64,000 nt of DNA from Ecdyonurus torrentis (Eukaryota; Arthropoda; Insecta; Ephemeroptera; Heptageniidae): assembly GCA_949318235.1 (NCBI GenBank), contig OX439137.1:13963291-14027290 (forward strand), written 5' to 3'. Under the pieces are notes generated by a model that searched no databases, had not been told where the DNA came from, and worked only from the letters and a program-made list of their open reading frames with translations. The translations under genes and the position numbers were made by a program. Below are positions 58,653-64,000 of the stretch, piece after piece. Each line of letters begins with the position of its first letter. Position 1 is the stretch's first letter.

Positions 58653-59220
58653 CCTTTTTTTGGAGAGATTAACGCTTTGGTCAGGTTTATTTGGGAGTAA
58701 TGTACTAAAAGCAAAGAAAAAGGTATAAGATAACACACATTCTTAATTAACATAAAATTTTGACTTAATTTGTGTCAACATGTTTGTCTAGCATGTAATT
58801 TTTTTTATGGTGCTATGAACAAAGAAAAAAATAATTACATTAACATGCAAATTTCCATTAGCAATATATAAGCGCTATATTTGATACAAATAAAAATAAA
58901 ATATATAAAATTTGTTGTTGTCTATTAACAATCTTTTGTTATAAAATAAGAAACACCAGTTGCTGTTTTTGCAGCATGACTGCTAAATTTAAGCAATACA
59001 AAATTTATTTATATTTACAAATATTTATACACTGTATTATGAAATACATTAAAAATATACATAAAATATATGAACAGGACCAAAACTAACTTCCAATTTT
59101 TTTTTTAGTTTCGCAAGAGATAAAAATTATGGCATTGTTAAAGTACAAGTTTGGAATTTGTACAATGATAATAATGGAAAGGCATTTTAATTTATTATTA
59201 GTACATTAAAAAAGGTAAGC

Positions 59221-59256
<36 letters not shown>

Positions 59257-59302
59257 AATAACAAACAGAATCAATTTAAGGAAAAAACCATCGCGGTTAG
59301 GA

Positions 59303-59698
59303 TCAATATTAAAGAAAAGGATAGAATAACCAGCAAGGGACTTACCACAGTAGAAGTTCTATGGAGAGGTCGAAGTCTCGCATGGCACAGTGTTTTGTTA
59401 TAAAAAAGTTCATTTTATAACTGAGAGCTTTCGTCATATATTAATGACATTATCAATCAAAGAAGAAAATTACTTGAGCACATCACTGAGCAGTGTCTTG
59501 TCTTGTACACTGCTCAGTGATGTGCTCAAGTAATTTTCTTCTTTGATTGATAATGCCATTAATATATGACGAAAGCTCTGTTATAAAATTAACTTTTTTA
59601 TAACAAAACACTGTGCCATGCAAGACTTCGACCTCTCCATAGAACTTCTACTGTGGTAAGGCCCTTGCTGGTTATTCTATCCTTTTCTTTAATATTGA
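59303..59698. mobile_element. 396-bp near-perfect palindromic MITE
   Basis: TCAATATTAAAGAAAAGG is exactly inverted at the far end. Most of the 190-bp arms match (AATAACCAGCAAGG, GTAGAAGTTCTATGGAGAGG, ATTACTTGAGCACATCACTG). The loop is only CTTGTCTTG-sized. The flank carries the ATCGCGGTTAG phrase also seen at 15920 and 47610. A fragment of an end (CTTTTGCTGG, TCTATCCTTTTCTTTT) is at 62266-62295. Confidence 0.85.
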
Positions 59699-60228
59699 AT
59701 AACAAACAGAAGTGCATTTATTTTTATTTGTTTTTAACTTTTTATACAAATTAAATTGCATTTACTATTTATCATTTATGTAAATACATATTAAGCAAGC
59801 AAGTCATATTTTATAATCATATTATTATTATTACAACCATATATACCCGTATATATTATTATTATTATTATTGCAACCACTTCATTAATTGCATAAGAGA
59901 AATTTGCTTGGACTATTATCACCCTAGTACAACCTAATAAACAAATTAGAGTAATCAAGGACACAGAAAAGAATTGACTATATGGATGTCTTTGTTTGCT
60001 TTGGTTACCAACATTGCAAGCTAATCAATTCAATTCAATGTGGCAAAACATTATGCCACCACTTATTTCCTATCTGTTGGCTAATTTTCTTTATAACTTT
60101 TTTTATATACTTTTTACGAGCACTACCAAAAAGCAAGAAACTTTCAAATAAGGTATAATAGACACATTTTTACTTTTTTAAGCCAATAACAATTTTGGTA
60201 AATAAATCAAATAAACAGACACACTAAT

Positions 60229-63206
60229 TCAAACCAATTCATCTGCTTTGTGAACTTCTACTGCATGTTTTTGCAAACTTTCAATTGAATCAGTTTCATG
60301 ATTACAAAACTGACATTTCAATGTATTATTTGGATGTATTTTTCTCACGTGCATGTTTAAATACATATTACAAGAAAATTGTTTATAACATATTTTACAT
60401 TTTACAAATTCTGTAGAATGATTTATGGTAATATGTAAATCTAATGATTCTCGACTGATAAATTCTTCGGAACACTGAGCACATTTAATCATAGGCATAG
60501 CTATTTTTTCATTATTATGTATTAAATTTTTATGATATTCTAATTGTGTCAATTCAGAAAATCTTTTTCCACATATTACACATAAATGTTTCTTTTCGTT
60601 AGTTTTATGCATTATTGACATGTGACATTTTAGAACATAAGGTGTATCAAAACTTCTATTACACACAGCACATGTATTAGGAGATGTAGTAACATGACTT
60701 TGCAAGTGTTGACTTAGTTGTAAAGAAGCTCCATATTGTTTTTTACATAAATTATATACATTTCGTTTCAAATCATTAGATTTTGAAGTTTTGGAAATTG
60801 ACGTAGAAGGCTTGCTTGTTGAGGGAGGTTGAGATTTTGCTGTTGATTTCTTAGCAACTCTGCTAGATTCACTTTTGGAGGATGGTGGTGTTACACAACT
60901 TTCTTTATCTAAAATCAATTTTGAATTTGTTAAACAGTTAATATCTGTATTATTTGCACATAACATCCATCTTGAAGGTATAGTACAATAAACGAGATTA
61001 AAGGACATTATATAGAAAATTATATTATAGAGCATGCAATGCATGCATGCATGCATGCATTTTTTTTTCTCTTTCTCTCTTTTTTTTTTTTTTTTTTTTA
61101 AATAACAAAGACAGTTACCTGAAGCTGTTAGGACCCACTGAGGTTGTAATTTTCTTCTTAATGTAGACCTTCTTGTTCCAGAATTATCAGTAGAGTTCTA
61201 CAATAAAAATAAGTAAGATAGTTAATAAGTTGAGTGGAGCTTCACAAATCTAAGTAACCAAATACCATAAAGAGAATAGTTTAAGCAATGTCAGGCTGAG
61301 GTCTCATCTCTAACTTAGATGGGACGTCGGCATTTTGACTAGGCACAAATGATTTTTACAGCATCATGATAGTTCCTTGCATAGCCGCTTGTGAATTTTA
61401 TTGTATTTTTATTAATGTATACTTATACCATTTCCTGTGGGTCTTCAGGTTGAATATCAGTCATAGGAATTGCCACAGCAGGTTCCAATTCAACAGAAAA
61501 TACTTCTGGCTCCAATTTAATTATAGGAATACTAAAGTTTGGAATAACTTGTACTGGCTGTCTAGAGGTAGAAGCAGCTGTTGATGTAATGTCTGACAGC
61601 ATATATTCAGATGAGGTTTCTAAGTTAGAAACTGGAGTTATTGATGCAGAAGGTTCATTAAATTCCATTGGTTCTTCAATGATAGGACGAATTTCATCAG
61701 GTTCTTGTAAAACTGTATCTTCACATTTTATCTCAGACTCAGGCACTTCAAGCGGTTCACATTTAATTTTATCTAAAGGTATCAACATTTCTGTATTTTC
61801 ATTCTCTGGTGGCTCTATTTTGATTTCAGGAGTCTGAAAAAAATATAAATACATGTATCTATGGACGATAAAACATATCTTAGATTGTATTATATTACAT
61901 ATAAGGCCTGTGATACAAGTATTTTAATTTAACAAGCTGTACCAATAATAACAGAGTAAAAATAATTATCTACTTACAGAAGAAGCATTGTCAGAAGATT
62001 ATTTATTTATTTTTTAAACATATAGCACATTATATTTGCAACAAATTTAAGGATATCTTAAGGAAAATACACTGTTATGGTTGGATATAATAAATTTGAA
62101 AGGAAAGAGAAAACCATAAAGGGCCCTGCCATAGGCCTATATTATATAATAACACCCTATATGTTGTTTAGAGAATAAATTTTCTATCCAAAGTTTTCTT
62201 TATTATTCCTGTGCTAGGAAATGTTTCCAATGGACTATACAACATTTCTATACAAAGGTAAGGCTTTTGCTGGTTTCCTCTATCCTTTTCTTTTCATAAT
62301 TACTGTATTGCAACAACGACGACCACAACAATTTTCTATTGTTATTTTAACTCCACTTAATAAGCAATAATAATAATACCTCTTGTTCTATAATGGCTGA
62401 TATTGCATTTCTCTCTTCTTCTCTCATGGATTGCATCCTTTGTCTAGTCAGTCTACGTTCAATTTTTTCTTGTTCTTCTTGTTGAGATCTGCTTTCCATT
62501 GCTTGAATAGTAGCCTCCTGTTTAAACAAAGAAAATATTATTATTATTTTATGCACAGTGCACAGTATTTTCACATTAATGTTCCTAATATTTCTTTATA
62601 ATTTACACCTCACAAAATATTAAAAAGCTGCAAAAATAGAGAGGGAAAAACCAATAGTACTTTTTAATTTTGAAATTTTTTAAGTTACACAGGTCTAAAA
62701 GCTAAATTTCTAGTTTCATTATGATAAATGTAATTTAGGAAAAGGAAAGTAGAACCATGTGTAGCGGTATAAACACAAATGTGAAGCTAAAATATGATAG
62801 AGAGGAACTAAATGAGTGTTGACGCCCGCAGCAGCGTCAACTGAAAGTCTCATCGGGCGTCAACTCTCATTTTGTTCCTATCTATCAAATTTTAGCTTCA
62901 CATTTGTCATTATGATAAATTAAGCTACTGCTATATTAAAAAAAAAGAAGTAATATATCCCCTCTCCCCTAGTAAAATTTTTATACTTTTATCATAAATG
63001 TTCTGACATGCTGAATACTCCAACAAATTTATTGTCATAATTGTAAACATAACAAATGCAAAAACACAATAATGAAATATACTTACAAGATATCTTGAAA
63101 CTGCATGTCTATCCAAAATTACAACACAAGGCTTCATATTCTCCAATAATATTTCAAGTTTTGTCTTGGATTTGGGAACAATTCTTTTCTCACTCAGTGT
63201 TTGAAT
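60229..63206 (-). CDS. C2H2 zinc-finger protein, 5' end beyond the right edge
   Basis: Exons on the minus strand: 63206-63087, 62517-62380, 61833-61429, 61197-61119, 60944-60229; phases close and all borders are GT-AG, giving 486 codons in the window. The first exon shown (IQTLSEKR to RYL) has no known domain. The second is a Glu/Gln/Arg-rich coiled coil. The third is acidic and Pro-rich, with repeated IKxEP-like phrases (EIKIEPPE, IKCEPLE, IKLEPE) that resemble SUMOylation consensus sites. The last exon has one degenerate finger (VYNLCKKQ lacks a Cys) and five C2H2 fingers: NTCAVC, HLCVIC, IKCAQC, VKCKIC, LKCQFC. Probably a nuclear transcriptional regulator. The acceptor of the last exon is weak (AATACAG), chosen because it alone keeps phase. 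No start codon is present in the window and the gene name is not recognised. Confidence 0.82.
62775..62907. mobile_element. 133-bp hairpin MITE, ACAAATGTGAAGC ends
   Basis: ACAAATGTGAAGCTAAAAT and ATTTTAGCTTCACATTTGT ends with GTTGACGCCCG and CGGGCGTCAAC inside. In an intron of the 60-63 kb zinc-finger gene. Confidence 0.75.
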
Positions 63207-63389
63207 CTGTAAGTAATCAATAAATAAAAATAAGAAATTCAACAAGAGTGGAATGAATGCAAATAGCAGTAATATCACAGGGATAATGGAACAGTTAGCA
63301 AACATTAAGTACTGCACAGTAACAAAATGTGATAAAATTATATTTTGTTTTACAAGACACAATTTAAAAATTATTAAACAGTACTTACT

Positions 63390-63605
63390 ATATCGATGGC
63401 TCCACGGAAAACTGAACTATCTATAGTCCCTGCGCACCTCAAATTTGGAACATCTGCGCTCTCCGCCTCTCCTGAATTTGAAGCATCTCTTACCAGCGCT
63501 CCATTACAGATGCTTCAATTTTGGGAGAGGCGGAGAGCGCAGATGTTCCAAATTTGAGGCGCGCGGAGACCATGGATAGTTCAGTTTTCCGCGGAGCTAT
63601 CGATA
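63390..63605. mobile_element. About 215-bp palindromic MITE 5' of the zinc-finger exon
   Basis: TATCGAT and TCCACGGAAAACTGAACTAT at the left are inverted at the right with about ten, mostly transition, differences in 97 bp. Inner CTGCGCTCTCCGCCTCTCC blocks match exactly. TA-bounded. One strand is open for about 40 codons up to a GTAAGT, which may be chance. Confidence 0.75.
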
Positions 63606-63617
63606 TGTTTCAAAAAA

Positions 63618-63623
<6 letters not shown>

Positions 63624-63666
<43 letters not shown>
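63624..63666. repeat. (TA)n microsatellite
   Basis: About 21 TA units between the two MITEs near the right edge. Confidence 0.9.
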
Positions 63667-63670
<4 letters not shown>

Positions 63671-63892
63671 TTGATCTTGTTGCGAAAAAAAGGCCTATCT
63701 CGTATTTTGTCAGGGAAAGCAAAAGACCTATCTTGTTTTCTGTCAGTGGAAGCAAAAGGTCTATCTCGTGCGCCATCTCCATAACGTTCGAGAACGAGAT
63801 AGGCCTTTTGCTTCCACTGACAAAAAACGAGATAGGCCTTTTGCTTCCCCTGACAAAATACGAGTTAGGCCTTTTTTTCGCAACAATATCGA
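63667..63892. mobile_element. TCTATCTCG-family MITE, copy 3
   Basis: Ends ATTGATCTTGTTGCGAAAAA and CGCAACAATATCGAT. The interior is a run of about 35-nt subrepeats, each AAGCAAAAG, then RCCTATCTCG, then a TTTTGTCA-like tail, in opposite orientation in the two arms. Confidence 0.8.
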
Positions 63893-64000
63893 TATATATT
63901 GCATCATGAGAAATCTTTAAAATATAAGCATATCTTAGTACCATGAAGTGGACTTAATTTTGGTGAAAATGTGCTTTATAAAAAAATAGAAACTACTGTA

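Overview
The window is nuclear DNA from an intron-rich, strongly AT-rich animal genome. An arthropod is the best guess, because one gene joins an N-terminal ZAD-type zinc-binding module to C2H2 fingers, an architecture expanded mainly in arthropods. This is inference from one gene; a few non-arthropod ZAD proteins exist. Exons are short, splice sites are GT-AG, and most of the DNA is introns and intergenic space filled with palindromic non-autonomous DNA transposons (MITEs), microsatellites and larger mobile elements.

Layout: 0.1-2.3 kb holds a minus-strand LITAF-domain gene that runs off the left edge. It sits head to head with UTP18 (5.6-17.8 kb, plus strand, 12 exons), a U3 snoRNP protein of the small-subunit processome. 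UTP18 intron 1 contains an antisense CR1-like LINE with two intact ORFs. A tRNA-Ala(TGC) lies near 20.0 kb. From 20.79 to 27.60 kb is one 6.8-kb foldback element bounded by an exact 8-bp duplication; its arms are built of about 180-bp tandem units. 27.7-30.4 kb is a nest of MITEs. 30.5-33.8 kb is the ZAD/C2H2 gene. 33.8-38.2 kb is non-coding with a diverged duplicated block. 38.2-45.6 kb is CIAPIN1/anamorsin (minus, 5 exons, cytosolic Fe-S assembly), head to head with DNAJC17 (46.1-51.6 kb, plus, 7 exons, J domain plus RRM). 53.3-55.5 kb is an unrecognised basic protein with a SUMO-interaction-like N-terminus. 60.2-63.2 kb is the 3' part of a minus-strand C2H2 gene whose 5' end lies beyond the right edge. 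The host genes are unrelated housekeeping and transcription-factor genes and do not form a functional cluster.

Most notable: (1) the LINE ORF1 carries a TARG1/OARD1-like macro domain with the catalytic Lys and Asp conserved, between a PHD finger plus coiled coil and a degenerate SGNH-like region; (2) ORF1 and ORF2 are in one frame, separated by a single UGA; (3) a complete type I hammerhead ribozyme with a 4-bp CCGG stem III sits in a DNAJC17 intron, 333 bp from a perfect 148-bp palindrome with no spacer; (4) the foldback element has CpG-rich ends with NRF1-like palindromes and unequal arms (about 21 and 13 units); (5) several introns carry a long microsatellite within about 35 bp of the 5' splice site.

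Exon coordinates were derived by hand from splice consensus, reading-frame continuity and remembered family alignments. No database search was run.
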